Origin: JAUYQR01 sp031415015
Lineage (GTDB): Bacteria; Pseudomonadota; Alphaproteobacteria; Rhodobacterales; Rhodobacteraceae
Length of the DNA: 33,780 nt
Direction of reading: 5' to 3'
Assembly: GCA_031415015.1 (NCBI GenBank)
Contig: JANOQT010000061.1
Span: 1-33,780, forward strand
The notes below the pieces were generated by a model. That model worked only from the letters and a program-made list of their open reading frames with translations, was not told the DNA's origin and ran no database searches. This document shows positions 1-7,258 of this stretch, piece after piece (the stretch's first letter is position 1; every line of letters starts with the position of its first letter). The position numbers were made by a program, and so were the translations under genes.

Positions 1-71
1 TAACCCCGATCAACAACTTGGGCGACCGCGTCGCGCTTAAACTCGTCCGTAAACCGATCTCGCTTACCCAG
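1..71 (-). CDS. IS3-family transposase OrfA, N-terminal fragment (runs off the window)
   Basis: The minus-strand reading from 71 gives (L)GKRDRFTDEFKRDAVAQVV, the characteristic beginning of the IS3-family OrfA helix-turn-helix protein, which binds the element's ends and is normally joined to OrfB by frameshifting. An AAGGAGA ribosome site (minus strand, 80-86) lies 8 nt before position 71. The codon at the expected start is CTG where ATG, GTG or TTG would be usual. Either CTG is used or the start has mutated and this copy is weakly expressed. Only about 23 codons are visible. Confidence 0.65.
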   Translation of the reverse strand, partial: MGKRDRFTDEFKRDAVAQVVDRG

Positions 72-134
72 CGTGTATCTCTCCTTGCTTCCAAAATGAC
101 CAAGCAAGGCCTCGACAAATCTAAGGGCTATTCA
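1..134 (-). mobile_element. IS3-family insertion sequence, left terminus (continues off the window)
   Basis: Read on the minus strand from 134, the sequence opens TGAATAGCCCTTAGATTTG and then enters an IS3-type orfA. A TGA-A start followed by a G/T-rich terminal repeat is typical of IS3-family (IS407-like) ends. The boundary at 134 coincides with the point where integrase similarity stops, so the element appears to sit inside the integrase gene. Only one end is in the window, so the target duplication and the other terminal repeat cannot be checked. Confidence 0.72.
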
Positions 135-1024
135 GAACCGATCCCCAACGCACGACATCCGCGTCGGAACGCGGTGCCGACAGACCGGCTGTTGTAGGGG
201 AAGATCCGTCCCTTGGCCGAGCCGAGGTGGAGTGCCTGTTCCGCCAGGATAGTCCAGCCATCGTACCCGCTCGGCCCAAACAACGGAATGCGCGGGTCGT
301 TGCCCTGCTTGTTGCGCGGGTCCTTTCGGTCGCGGATCAGCAGCATCCGGGCGCGTTCGTTTACATCGGCCCAGTCGACCCGGCAAATTTCATCCAGACG
401 CATGGTCGTGGCAATCGCGAAGCGGATGATCCGGCCGATCGGGATGATCTGGCGTTCGTTCGCCTCGAAGAAGGCGATTAGGGCCTCAACCTCGGCCTCG
501 GTCGGACGGCGGTCCCGTTCCATGCCCTTGCCGACGAGACCCAGCCGCTTCAACGCAATCCGCGCCAAACTTACCTGTTCCGTCGAGATAGGCAAACCAT
601 GAACAGCCGCCGCATGCGACAATACAAGGCCGATCGTCCCGATGTCGATCCCGAGCGTCACTGGCCCAGCGCCAGCCTCGGATCGGGCTCTTCCGAACTG
701 GATCAGCCGTTCCCGGTCAAGCGCTGATATCTTGATGGCACCCAGTTCGCGCTGCAGCATATCCAGAGTCGCAGCCTTCGACCGGCGTGGCGGCCTCCCG
801 ACTGCGGTCATGTCCTCGATGTGAAGCCGCACCAACTCTCCGAACTTCGTGATCCGACCGATCCGGGAACTGATTGGCGTTTCGTTGCGGTCCACCGACA
901 GCTCGGCTAAACGGGACCAACGGAGCGCATCTTCCCGCCGCAGGAAGGTCTCGCTGACATAGCGACCCTTGCGGCGGACCTGAGCGCGCCACGAGCCGGA
1001 CGGAAGCTTTGCGATGGTTGGCAT
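128..1024 (-). pseudogene. Tyrosine recombinase/integrase, 3' end removed by the IS3-family element
   Basis: The reading frame has 298 codons from an ATG at 1024; its stop lies within the IS end. The N-terminus (MPTIAKLPSGSWRAQVRRKG) is a typical phage/island integrase arm-binding domain, followed by a SAM-like core-binding region (about 60-160) and the beginning of the catalytic domain. Catalytic Arg (R209 in TTMRLDEICRVDW) and a Lys (K234 in RDRKDPRNKQG) are present. The frame breaks just after CRALGI, where related proteins continue into the HxxR box and then the catalytic Tyr. All of that is missing, so the protein should be inactive. It is divergent from dusA with a 101-bp gap, which is where integrases of dusA-targeting elements lie. 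Confidence 0.85.
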
Positions 1025-1125
1025 TTCGTGTGCAATCCGTCGCCGTAGCGTGGCGAAATGGGGCGAAATCGGGGACAGGAACGGCGGGCCAGTGGGCGAC
1101 CTAACGATTTGAGACTACAGAAAAA
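1025..1125. promoter_or_regulatory. Divergent region between integrase remnant and dusA, with a tandem octamer
   Basis: These 101 bp must hold the starts of both the integrase and dusA transcripts. GGCGAAAT occurs twice in the same orientation at 1052-1059 and 1062-1069, exactly 10 bp apart and so on the same face of the helix. Such spacing suits a protein-binding site, perhaps integrase arm sites, but that is inference. I see no strong sigma-70 promoter and no clear Shine-Dalgarno before dusA. Confidence 0.3.
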
Positions 1126-2109
1126 ATGACAGAATATCAACCACATAGGCTATCCATTGCACCCATGATGGATTGGACCGACCGTCATTGCCGGTACTTT
1201 CACCGGCAGATGACTCGACGGGCGATGCTGTATACCGAAATGGTGACTGCCCTGGCCGTGATCCACGGGCCGAAGCAGCGCTTGCTGGATTTTAGCGCGA
1301 CAGAACATCCCGTGGCCCTGCAACTTGGGGGATCAGACCCGCGCGAACTGGCGGCAGCGGTCCGGATCGCACGGCCTTGGGGCTATGACGAGATCAATCT
1401 GAACGTCGGTTGTCCGTCTGATCGGGTGCAATCAGGATGTTTCGGTGCGGTCCTGATGGAACGGCCCGGTTTGGTCGCCGACTGCGTTGCCGCGATGATC
1501 GCCGAGGCTGATGTGCCGGTTACGGTCAAATGCCGGATCGGGGTCGACGATCAGGTTGCGGAAGATGTCCTGCCGGAGTTTCTTGCGACGATCGCCGGGG
1601 CCGGGGTCCGCCATGTCATCATCCACGCCCGCAAGGCGTGGCTGAAGGGCCTGAGCCCGAAGGAAAACCGAGAGATCCCACCACTTGACCACGATCTGGT
1701 CGTCCGGATGAAGCAGGCATTTCCGGAACTGACCGTCTGTATCAATGGCGGGGTCAGCACGCTCGATCAGGCGCGCGGGTTTCTTGCGGCGGGCCTTGAC
1801 GGTGTGATGCTGGGCCGGGCCGCCTATCACGATCCCGGATCGGTCCTGATCGGCGCGGATGCTTTGTGGGGCGACCCTTTCGAGCCTGACTCCTTTGCCG
1901 TCATTGACGCTATGCGCGACTATATCGCAGATCATCTGACACGGGGCGGACGTCTGCATCAGATTACCCGGCATATGCTTGGCCTGTTCGCAGGACGGCC
2001 CGGTGCGCGGGGCTGGCGGCGAGTGCTGTCAGAAGGTGCATCCCGCGATGGCGCGGGTCTGGCTCTGATCGACCGGGCGCTGCAAGAAGTTCATACCGCC
2101 GCAGCCTGA
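1126..2109 (+). CDS. dusA: tRNA-dihydrouridine(20/20a) synthase DusA
   Basis: DusA is an FMN enzyme that reduces uridine to dihydrouridine at positions 20/20a of the tRNA D-loop, using NADPH. The protein is 327 residues, the normal length. It shows the FMN-barrel opening APMMDWTDRHCR (12-23), the active-site segment NVGCPSDRVQSGCFG with catalytic Cys96, KCRIGVDD, and the DusA-specific HARKAWLKGLSPKENREIPPL region (given here only as its span, about residues 167-187). The first ten codons are AT-rich and unlike the rest of the gene, as expected if an integrated element replaced the native 5' end. The start ATG follows an A-run without a good ribosome site. Its 3' end overlaps the convergent efflux gene by 19 nt. 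Confidence 0.95.
   Translation: MTEYQPHRLSIAPMMDWTDRHCRYFHRQMTRRAMLYTEMVTALAVIHGPKQRLLDFSATEHPVALQLGGSDPRELAAAVRIARPWGYDEINLNVGCPSDRVQSGCFGAVLMERPGLVADCVAAMIAEADVPVTVKCRIGVDDQVAEDVLPEFLATIAGAGVRHVIIHARKAWLKGLSPKENREIPPLDHDLVVRMKQAFPELTVCINGGVSTLDQARGFLAAGLDGVMLGRAAYHDPGSVLIGADALWGDPFEPDSFAVIDAMRDYIADHLTRGGRLHQITRHMLGLFAGRPGARGWRRVLSEGASRDGAGLALIDRALQEVHTAAA
1159..1182 (+). other. Candidate attachment site inside dusA
   Basis: This stretch encodes APMMDWTD, the most conserved DNA at the 5' end of dusA and the region reported as the crossover site for dusA-specific integrases. An integrase remnant lies just upstream, and codon composition changes from AT-rich before this point to GC-rich after it. 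The matching second copy would lie at the far edge of the element, beyond the left edge of the window, so the site cannot be proved here. Confidence 0.4.
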
Positions 2110-3281
2110 CGCGAAGACACCAGCCGGGACAGGGCCAATACCAGGCCGCCACATACGGCAATTGCCCCCAACATCGGCGTGGCGCTGCCGTCAAAGAACG
2201 GGCCGGCCACCGCGATCATCAACCCCCCCGCCAACATCTGCAGCGTGCCGCCCAGCGAAGAGGCGAGGCCCGCGATGTCACCATGTTCATCCAGCGCCAT
2301 GACCATGGTTGTCGGAATGATCAGGCCAAGGCAGGCATTGGCAACAAACAGCCCGGCGATGCAGACGATCAATGTCACGCCCCCCGCCAGTGCCAGCGCA
2401 AACAACAGGATCGACGTCGCGGCAAACCCGGCTGACGCCCAAGCCATGACACGGTGCGATCCGTATTGCTGTCCAAGCGGACCTGCAGCTTGTGATGCAG
2501 CGAAAAATCCAACCGCATTGATTGCGAACGCCAGCGAAAAGCCGGTGGGCGACAGGCCAAAGCTGTCGGTGTAGACATAGCTGGCCGAGGCGATGAAGAC
2601 GAAAAAGCTTGCCATCCCGAAGCCACCCAGAAAGGTCAGCCCCATGAAAAGTGGGTCGCTCAGCAATCGCGCCACTCCAATGCGGGTTGCCGCCAGATTG
2701 AGCGGACGGCGGTCTGCGGGCGCAAGTGTCTCGGGCTGGAACAGGATCAGAATGGCAAGACTGACAAGGGACGCGATCAACAGGGCCGCAAAGATCGCAC
2801 GCCACCCCCACAGCATCATCAGGCCCGATCCTACCAGCGGTGCCAGCATCGGGGAAACCGAAATGACCAGCATGACCGCTGCCATCAGTCGCGTGGCGGC
2901 ATGGCCGGTGTAGAGGTCGCGGATGATGGCGCGGGGCACCACCATCATGGCCGCCCCTCCCATCCCCTGTACAAACCGCCCGGCCTGAAGCCACTCCACG
3001 GTCGGCGCAAACGTGCAGACGACCGACCCGACCAGAAACACCGCAATCCCGGCATAAAGCGGCGGTTTGCGGCCAGACCGGTCGGCCCAGGGGCCATAGA
3101 TCAACTGGGCAAGCCCGAAGGCGATGAAATAGGCGGTGATCGTGGATTGCATCGCCTGTACCGACGCCCCGAGATCGCTGCCGATATTGGGCATCGCCGG
3201 CAGATACATGTCGATGGCGAAAGGTCCGATGCAGGACAAAAGTCCCAGCACAAGCGCCGGGCGCAGAAGGCGGTCAGACAT
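2091..3281 (-). CDS. MFS drug/solute efflux protein, Bcr/CflA family
   Basis: This is a twelve-helix proton antiporter of the inner membrane, 396 residues, the usual length. Helix 1 has the Bcr/CflA hallmark FAIDMYLPAMP (21-31), and the loop between helices 2 and 3 has the MFS motif GPWADRSGRKPP (63-74). The family exports drugs such as bicyclomycin and sulfonamides, and sometimes cysteine; the substrate here is unknown. The start MSDRLLRPAL was chosen because AGAGG lies a few bases before it; upstream codons in the same frame lack membrane character. It converges on dusA with a 19-nt overlap and is divergent from the permease gene at 3502. Confidence 0.9.
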   Translation of the reverse strand: MSDRLLRPALVLGLLSCIGPFAIDMYLPAMPNIGSDLGASVQAMQSTITAYFIAFGLAQLIYGPWADRSGRKPPLYAGIAVFLVGSVVCTFAPTVEWLQAGRFVQGMGGAAMMVVPRAIIRDLYTGHAATRLMAAVMLVISVSPMLAPLVGSGLMMLWGWRAIFAALLIASLVSLAILILFQPETLAPADRRPLNLAATRIGVARLLSDPLFMGLTFLGGFGMASFFVFIASASYVYTDSFGLSPTGFSLAFAINAVGFFAASQAAGPLGQQYGSHRVMAWASAGFAATSILLFALALAGGVTLIVCIAGLFVANACLGLIIPTTMVMALDEHGDIAGLASSLGGTLQMLAGGLMIAVAGPFFDGSATPMLGAIAVCGGLVLALSRLVSSRQAAAV

Positions 3282-3501
3282 GCAAACCTCTGATGATGTT
3301 CTGATGAACAGACCGTCGCACGGGCCGGATTGCCCTATCCAAGAGGGTCCGCAAGCAACCCTCGTCGGATCATAGTCCGATCTTGAAGCGGTCGCCACCC
3401 CGGTTCCGGTCCCGCAAGTCCGCCGCCACTGGTACGTCGTCGGGCGGCGCGCTATGTCGCTCTGTCGGACCGATCATTGCGCCGGCACCAAAGGAGCAGA
3501 C
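3282..3501. promoter_or_regulatory. Divergent intergenic region between the efflux and permease genes
   Basis: This 220-bp gap must carry promoters for both flanking genes. A short inverted repeat, TCGGA-N6-TCCGA, lies at 3365-3380 and might bind a regulator. No open frame with credible coding character is present on either strand, and no RNA gene was recognised. Confidence 0.3.
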
Positions 3502-4320
3502 ATGCCCGAGTTATCAGCTCTTCTTCCGATGTTGGCCATTCTGTTGGCAATCGGTGCCTTTGCCGGCGTTGTGGGTGGTCTGCTGGGCGTGGGCGGCGGA
3601 ATCGTTCTGGTCCCGGCATTCTTCTTCGCTTTCAACCATCTGGGATATGGTGGGGATCAGTTGATGCAGGTCTGCATTGCAACGTCCCTTTGTACGATTA
3701 TCGTGACATCGATGCGGTCGGTTGGCGCGCATCACCGGAAAGGCGCTGTGGACTGGCAGGTGCTCAGGCAGTGGGGTCCTATGCTGGTGATCGCGGCGGG
3801 GATTGGCGTCTTTGTGGCCGCGCGCCTGTCCTCGGTGACGCTTCAGGCGGTGTTCGGGGCGCTCGCAGGACTTGCGGGGCTGTGGATGTTGCTTGGAAAG
3901 GATCACTGGCGGTTGGGAGATGTGATGCCGCGCCAGCCGATCAGCGGGATTCTGGCCGGGGCAGTCGGGTTCCTTTCGGCCCTGATGGGGATCGGGGGCG
4001 GTACTTTCGGGGTGCCGCTGATGACGCTTTTCGGGATGCCTATTCACCGGGCGGTGGCGACCGCATCCGGCTTCGGCGTCCTGATCGCGGTGCCTTCGGT
4101 GATCGGGTTTCTGTTCCTGTCGGTTCCGGACGCACCGCCCTGGACAGTTGGAGCCGTCAATCTTCCCGCCTTTCTGGTCGTGATCGGGACAACTTTGCTG
4201 ACGACGCCGCTGGGTGTCCGTCTGGCGCATGCGATGAACCCCAAACCCCTGAAGCGCGCTTTTGCGGTGTTTCTGATTGTGGTTGCGCTGAACATGCTGC
4301 GCAAGGTTCTGGGCTGGTGA
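3502..4320 (+). CDS. TauE/SafE-family membrane permease
   Basis: A 272-residue protein almost wholly made of hydrophobic helices. The duplicated family signature is present: a glycine-rich GGLLGVGGGIVLVP near the N-terminus and its second-half copy LMGIGGGTFGVPLM, with a following THR/HR-type segment (IHRAVATASGFG). TauE/SafE (sulfite exporter/DUF81) proteins carry sulfite, sulfoacetate or other organic anions; the substrate cannot be read from sequence. The start is supported by AAAGGAG 6 nt before ATG. The stop overlaps the start of the next gene (GTGA), so the two are probably co-translated. Confidence 0.9.
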   Translation: MPELSALLPMLAILLAIGAFAGVVGGLLGVGGGIVLVPAFFFAFNHLGYGGDQLMQVCIATSLCTIIVTSMRSVGAHHRKGAVDWQVLRQWGPMLVIAAGIGVFVAARLSSVTLQAVFGALAGLAGLWMLLGKDHWRLGDVMPRQPISGILAGAVGFLSALMGIGGGTFGVPLMTLFGMPIHRAVATASGFGVLIAVPSVIGFLFLSVPDAPPWTVGAVNLPAFLVVIGTTLLTTPLGVRLAHAMNPKPLKRAFAVFLIVVALNMLRKVLGW

Positions 4321-5066
4321 CCGCGCAAAGCGGACAAGGCTGGGAACGACTGGGCCCTGATGCGCGCATCGCGGACTGGGTGGTCGCCGCAAAGCGCGCC
4401 GCGCTTGCTGTTCTGGCTGCTTCGCCCGAGCCTTGGCGCTGCGGCGGCACTTGGTTCGTTGGCGTGGATGCGTTGCCAAACGGGCCGGACGGGGCGGTTG
4501 AAGGCACCTCTTTTCCTTGGCCCGCGTTGCCACTGCAGCCCGAACCGCTGCACAAAGGCCAGCTGTCGGTGATCCGTCCCGGCTATCCCAAGCCCATGCC
4601 AGATGAAACGCCCGCTGCTTTCACCTACCGCAGGGCCCGCGACGCAGCACATCTTGATGGTCTTCTGGCCATCGGCCCCAAACGCGCGCGGATGGTCAGG
4701 GAACCGCACGGCTGGATTCTGGGTCTGCCGCTGAATGAGGCCACCGGATCGCCGTTGGTTGTCTGGGACGGCAGCCACGATGTCATGCGCCGCACACTGA
4801 GCGCAGCCCTGTCGCGGCACCCGCAAGAGACACGGTCTGATGTCGATCTGACCGAGGCTTACACCGCTGCCCGGCGCGAGGTGTTTGCGACCTGCCGACG
4901 CGTGACTTTACCCGTTCGCGTCGGTGAGGCGACGCTGCTGCACCGGCAGACTTTGCACGGAGTGGCTCCGTGGGAGGTGGGCGACAACGCTCCGCCGGAA
5001 GGTCGGATGATCGCTTACTTCAGGCCCCAACTCGCCTCGGTTGCCGATTGGCTGGCCCGACCCTGA
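4317..5066 (+). CDS. Putative Fe(II)/2-oxoglutarate-dependent dioxygenase
   Basis: This 249-residue cytoplasmic protein starts at a GTG overlapping the permease stop by 4 nt. I did not recognise the family by overall sequence. It contains the full ligand set of the 2OG-Fe(II) cupin fold in the correct order: His112-x-Asp114 (AHLDG), strands around GWILGLPLN and SPLVVWDGSH, a distal His214 (LLHRQTLHGVAPW), and Arg230 (GRMIAYFRP), which could bind 2-oxoglutarate. This layout resembles phytanoyl-CoA dioxygenase relatives. Coupling to a TauE/SafE permease suggests oxidation of an imported small molecule, which is inference. An alternative start further in would not remove any motif. Confidence 0.62.
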   Translation: MTAQSGQGWERLGPDARIADWVVAAKRAALAVLAASPEPWRCGGTWFVGVDALPNGPDGAVEGTSFPWPALPLQPEPLHKGQLSVIRPGYPKPMPDETPAAFTYRRARDAAHLDGLLAIGPKRARMVREPHGWILGLPLNEATGSPLVVWDGSHDVMRRTLSAALSRHPQETRSDVDLTEAYTAARREVFATCRRVTLPVRVGEATLLHRQTLHGVAPWEVGDNAPPEGRMIAYFRPQLASVADWLARP

Positions 5067-5097
5067 TCAGCTGCTACCGATCGTTGTCCGGAACAAA

Positions 5098-5328
5098 TCA
5101 GCGGTCCAGACGCCCCATCCGCCCGCCGCGTCGTTTGGCCAGCTTTGGCGCGCGGGTGGGCAGGTCTGCAATGATTGCCGCCCGCGCCTCATGCGTCAGG
5201 CGCGACCAGGCCGAGATTTCTTCGATGGTCCGCAGGCAGCCGACGCAAAGCCGCTCCTCGGGATGCACAACGCAAAGCTTGATGCAGGGCGACTCGATCT
5301 CGTCGCGTGTCCAGACCTCGTCCTTCAC
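5098..5328 (-). CDS. DUF1289 family small Cys-rich protein
   Basis: A 76-residue protein with the DUF1289 pattern: Cys15 and Cys19 in SPCIKLC, Cys28 and Cys31 in CVGCLRT, followed by a tryptophan in ISAWSRLT. The four cysteines probably hold zinc or an iron-sulfur centre; the function of the family is unknown. Its GTG start overlaps the ruvX stop by 4 nt (GTGA), so it is the last gene of the ccmI-ruvX transcript. The C-terminus is basic (KRRGGRMGR), which might favour nucleic-acid contact. Confidence 0.85.
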   Translation of the reverse strand: MKDEVWTRDEIESPCIKLCVVHPEERLCVGCLRTIEEISAWSRLTHEARAAIIADLPTRAPKLAKRRGGRMGRLDR

Positions 5329-5813
5329 CCGGTTTGCCCTTCGCTGCGCCTGATATGCGCCAGTCGGTCCAGCGCGCCTTGCAAGATATAGCCCGCCGCC
5401 ACCTGATCAATCACCTCTTTGCGACGCTTTCGCGACGTATCCGCCTCCAGCAGTGCTCTTTCTGCCGCAACGGTCGACAGTCGTTCATCCCAGAACCCGA
5501 TCGGCAGATCGGTCAGATTGGCCAGATTGCGCGCGAAAGCATGAGTGGATTGCACCCGTGGCCCGGCACTTCCGTCCATGTTCAGCGGCAATCCCAACAG
5601 GATGCCGCAGACCTGGCGTCCGGTCAGCAGCGCCAGCAGGCGGGCAGCATCAAGGGTGAACTTCTCGCGCCGGATCACTTCAATCGGGGTGGCGACAGAG
5701 CGGCGCAGGTCTGACAGGGCGACCCCGATGGTCTTGTCCCCAAGGTCGAGGCCTGCAATGGCCCGGCCCGGCGGCAGGGCGGCGGCAAAATCCTGAATAT
5801 CTTCAAGGATCAC
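5325..5813 (-). CDS. ruvX: Putative Holliday junction resolvase RuvX/YqgF (pre-16S rRNA nuclease)
   Basis: 162 residues with an RNase H-like fold. Visible motifs are GLDLGDKTIGVALSD (21-35, first catalytic Asp23), ILLGLPLNMDG, DERLSTVAAERALLEAD, and KEVIDQVAAGYILQ with the last catalytic Asp. YqgF matures the 5' end of 16S rRNA in E. coli; a resolvase role has been proposed for relatives. It starts at GTG, overlapping the ccmI stop by 4 nt, and its own stop overlaps the DUF1289 start. Confidence 0.93.
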   Translation of the reverse strand: MILEDIQDFAAALPPGRAIAGLDLGDKTIGVALSDLRRSVATPIEVIRREKFTLDAARLLALLTGRQVCGILLGLPLNMDGSAGPRVQSTHAFARNLANLTDLPIGFWDERLSTVAAERALLEADTSRKRRKEVIDQVAAGYILQGALDRLAHIRRSEGQTG

Positions 5814-7024
5814 GGGGTCAGCCCGCTTTCCACAGCTGCCAGCTTCAGAAACGACAACTCACTGTCGCGCCCGGCGAACTTCAACTTCGATTCGTCATAG
5901 ATCACCTGCGCCTCGTCGCGCCGGTCCAGGACCACCAGCGCGCGGATCAACTGGTTCCACTCCTCGACGCTGCCGCCGTCGCGCGCCAGCCGGTCGGACA
6001 ACTGCGACACCATCCCCGCGATCATCTCCTGCCGGTCTTCTGCCGACATATCACCGGCTGCGGCCATATCGGCGGCGCTGGGGCCCGCCTCGGAGGGCAG
6101 AGTGAAATTGACACCGGCACGGTAGGCCACCTCTTCGATCTGCGCGCGGATCGCGGCAACCCACGGCGCATCGGCGGGGCCTTCGTCCAGCAGCGGTTGC
6201 CACAGCGCGAAGGTCCGGTCAAACCGTCCGGCCTGACTGAACATCAACCCCGAGAAATAGCGTGCCGTCGGGTTTGTCGGATCCAGTTTCAGCGCCGCGA
6301 TCAGTTCGGCCTCGGCCTCGGGCGAGACATAGCCGCCAGCCGCGACAATAAGGATTTCGGCAAGTGCGGCACGATCCGCCGACGTCGCAGCGGCAGCCTT
6401 GAGCGCCAGAAGTTTCCGCTGGGCGGCTTCTGCGGCAGCGAAATTTCCCAACGCCGCCTCATTGCGTGACAACAGTTCCAGCCCGCGCAGATCGTCCGGG
6501 CGGTCTGCAACGGCGGTACGCAGCTTTGTCATCAGGTCAAGGAAATCAGGGGCAATGTCGGTGGGCTTGGCCTGGGCAGGCGTGCTGGCCACAGCTTCCG
6601 CCTGCGAGGGGCGGGATTGCATCAACGCATCGGCTTGGGCCAGACGACTTTGCAGCGGCAAATCAGGATAGCCGGGCGCGCCGATGCGCCAATAGGCAAC
6701 GGCAGAGACCGCAATCAAGGTCGCAATCACGCTTGCGGGAACAACCATGCTGCCCCTGCCAGTGTTCGGTGCGTCGGCCATAACGGAGCGGTCCGCGTCG
6801 ATCAGGCGACGACCGATTTCAGCACGCAAGCGTTGTGCCTCGTCCGACACAATAGTGCCGCGGGCAAGATCGCGGTCAACCTCGCCAAGCTGGTCCCTGT
6901 AGACCCGCACATCCTGCGCGGCCGACGGGGCAGGGGCGCCTGCGCCTCGCAAAGCCGAAAGCAGCGGGACTGCGACGGCCAATGCCATCATCGCCGCGAC
7001 GGCCCAGAAGCCCCAATCCCCCAT
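5810..7024 (-). CDS. ccmI: c-type cytochrome biogenesis protein CcmI
   Basis: CcmI is a membrane chaperone that holds apocytochrome c for haem attachment by CcmFH. The 404-residue protein has a first helix (about 5-25), then the family signature VYRDQLGEVDRDLARG (41-56) with a following Glu/Arg-rich coil, a second helix (about 94-112), and a periplasmic TPR domain (repeats such as KLDPTNPTARYFSGLMF). The start MGDWGFW was chosen because the first helix begins there; an upstream extension of 64 codons in the same frame is polar and overlaps the soxB promoter region. It heads a tightly overlapped cluster with ruvX and the DUF1289 gene. Confidence 0.93.
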   Translation of the reverse strand: MGDWGFWAVAAMMALAVAVPLLSALRGAGAPAPSAAQDVRVYRDQLGEVDRDLARGTIVSDEAQRLRAEIGRRLIDADRSVMADAPNTGRGSMVVPASVIATLIAVSAVAYWRIGAPGYPDLPLQSRLAQADALMQSRPSQAEAVASTPAQAKPTDIAPDFLDLMTKLRTAVADRPDDLRGLELLSRNEAALGNFAAAEAAQRKLLALKAAAATSADRAALAEILIVAAGGYVSPEAEAELIAALKLDPTNPTARYFSGLMFSQAGRFDRTFALWQPLLDEGPADAPWVAAIRAQIEEVAYRAGVNFTLPSEAGPSAADMAAAGDMSAEDRQEMIAGMVSQLSDRLARDGGSVEEWNQLIRALVVLDRRDEAQVIYDESKLKFAGRDSELSFLKLAAVESGLTP

Positions 7025-7130
7025 TCTTGCGTCCGATCCCGTTGCCAATGCCTTGCGCTGTGATGTAGTCGCTTCGGGACGTGTGAAAAAGGGGCAATCG
7101 GACGCATCCGGAAAGGGTCGCCGTCCGTGC

Positions 7131-7154
7131 TGCGACAGGTTGCCAAATGTCGCA
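7131..7154. promoter_or_regulatory. Inverted repeat upstream of soxB, candidate operator
   Basis: The arms TGCGACA (7131-7137) and TGTCGCA (7148-7154) are perfect complements separated by 10 bp, about one and a half turns between centres, as for a dimeric regulator. It lies between ccmI and soxB, about 105 bp before the soxB ATG. Sarcosine oxidase genes are often controlled by AraC-type glycine-betaine/sarcosine regulators, but no regulator gene is nearby and the link is inference. Confidence 0.5.
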
Positions 7155-7164
7155 AATTTCCCGA

Positions 7165-7192
7165 TTGTGCCGCAGATGGGTGCGGATATAAC
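7165..7192 (+). promoter_or_regulatory. Weak candidate promoter for soxB
   Basis: TTGTGC (7165-7170) and TATAAC (7187-7192) are spaced by 16 bp. The -10-like hexamer sits inside a small inverted repeat, TGCGG-N7-CCGCA (7181-7197). It is the best sigma-70-like pair just downstream of the 7131-7154 inverted repeat; the -35 match is poor. Confidence 0.3.
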
Positions 7193-7258
7193 CCGCAACC
7201 GTTCCAAGAGGAACATGGCTGCCCGTGCGGTCTGGCTGCCCTACCTGAAGAGGCCCCG

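Noticed and set aside
3477..4316. A long open frame overlapping the permease gene in another plus-strand frame, continuous with the dioxygenase frame
   Set aside because: The upstream part is rich in Arg/Gly/Ser/Trp without domain character and lies wholly over the permease; the real gene starts at GTG 4317.
7127..7258. An upstream extension of the soxB frame by 44 codons
   Set aside because: Cys/Pro-rich, unlike SoxB; known SoxB proteins begin at MKRYSV, which has a ribosome site, and the extension covers the promoter region.
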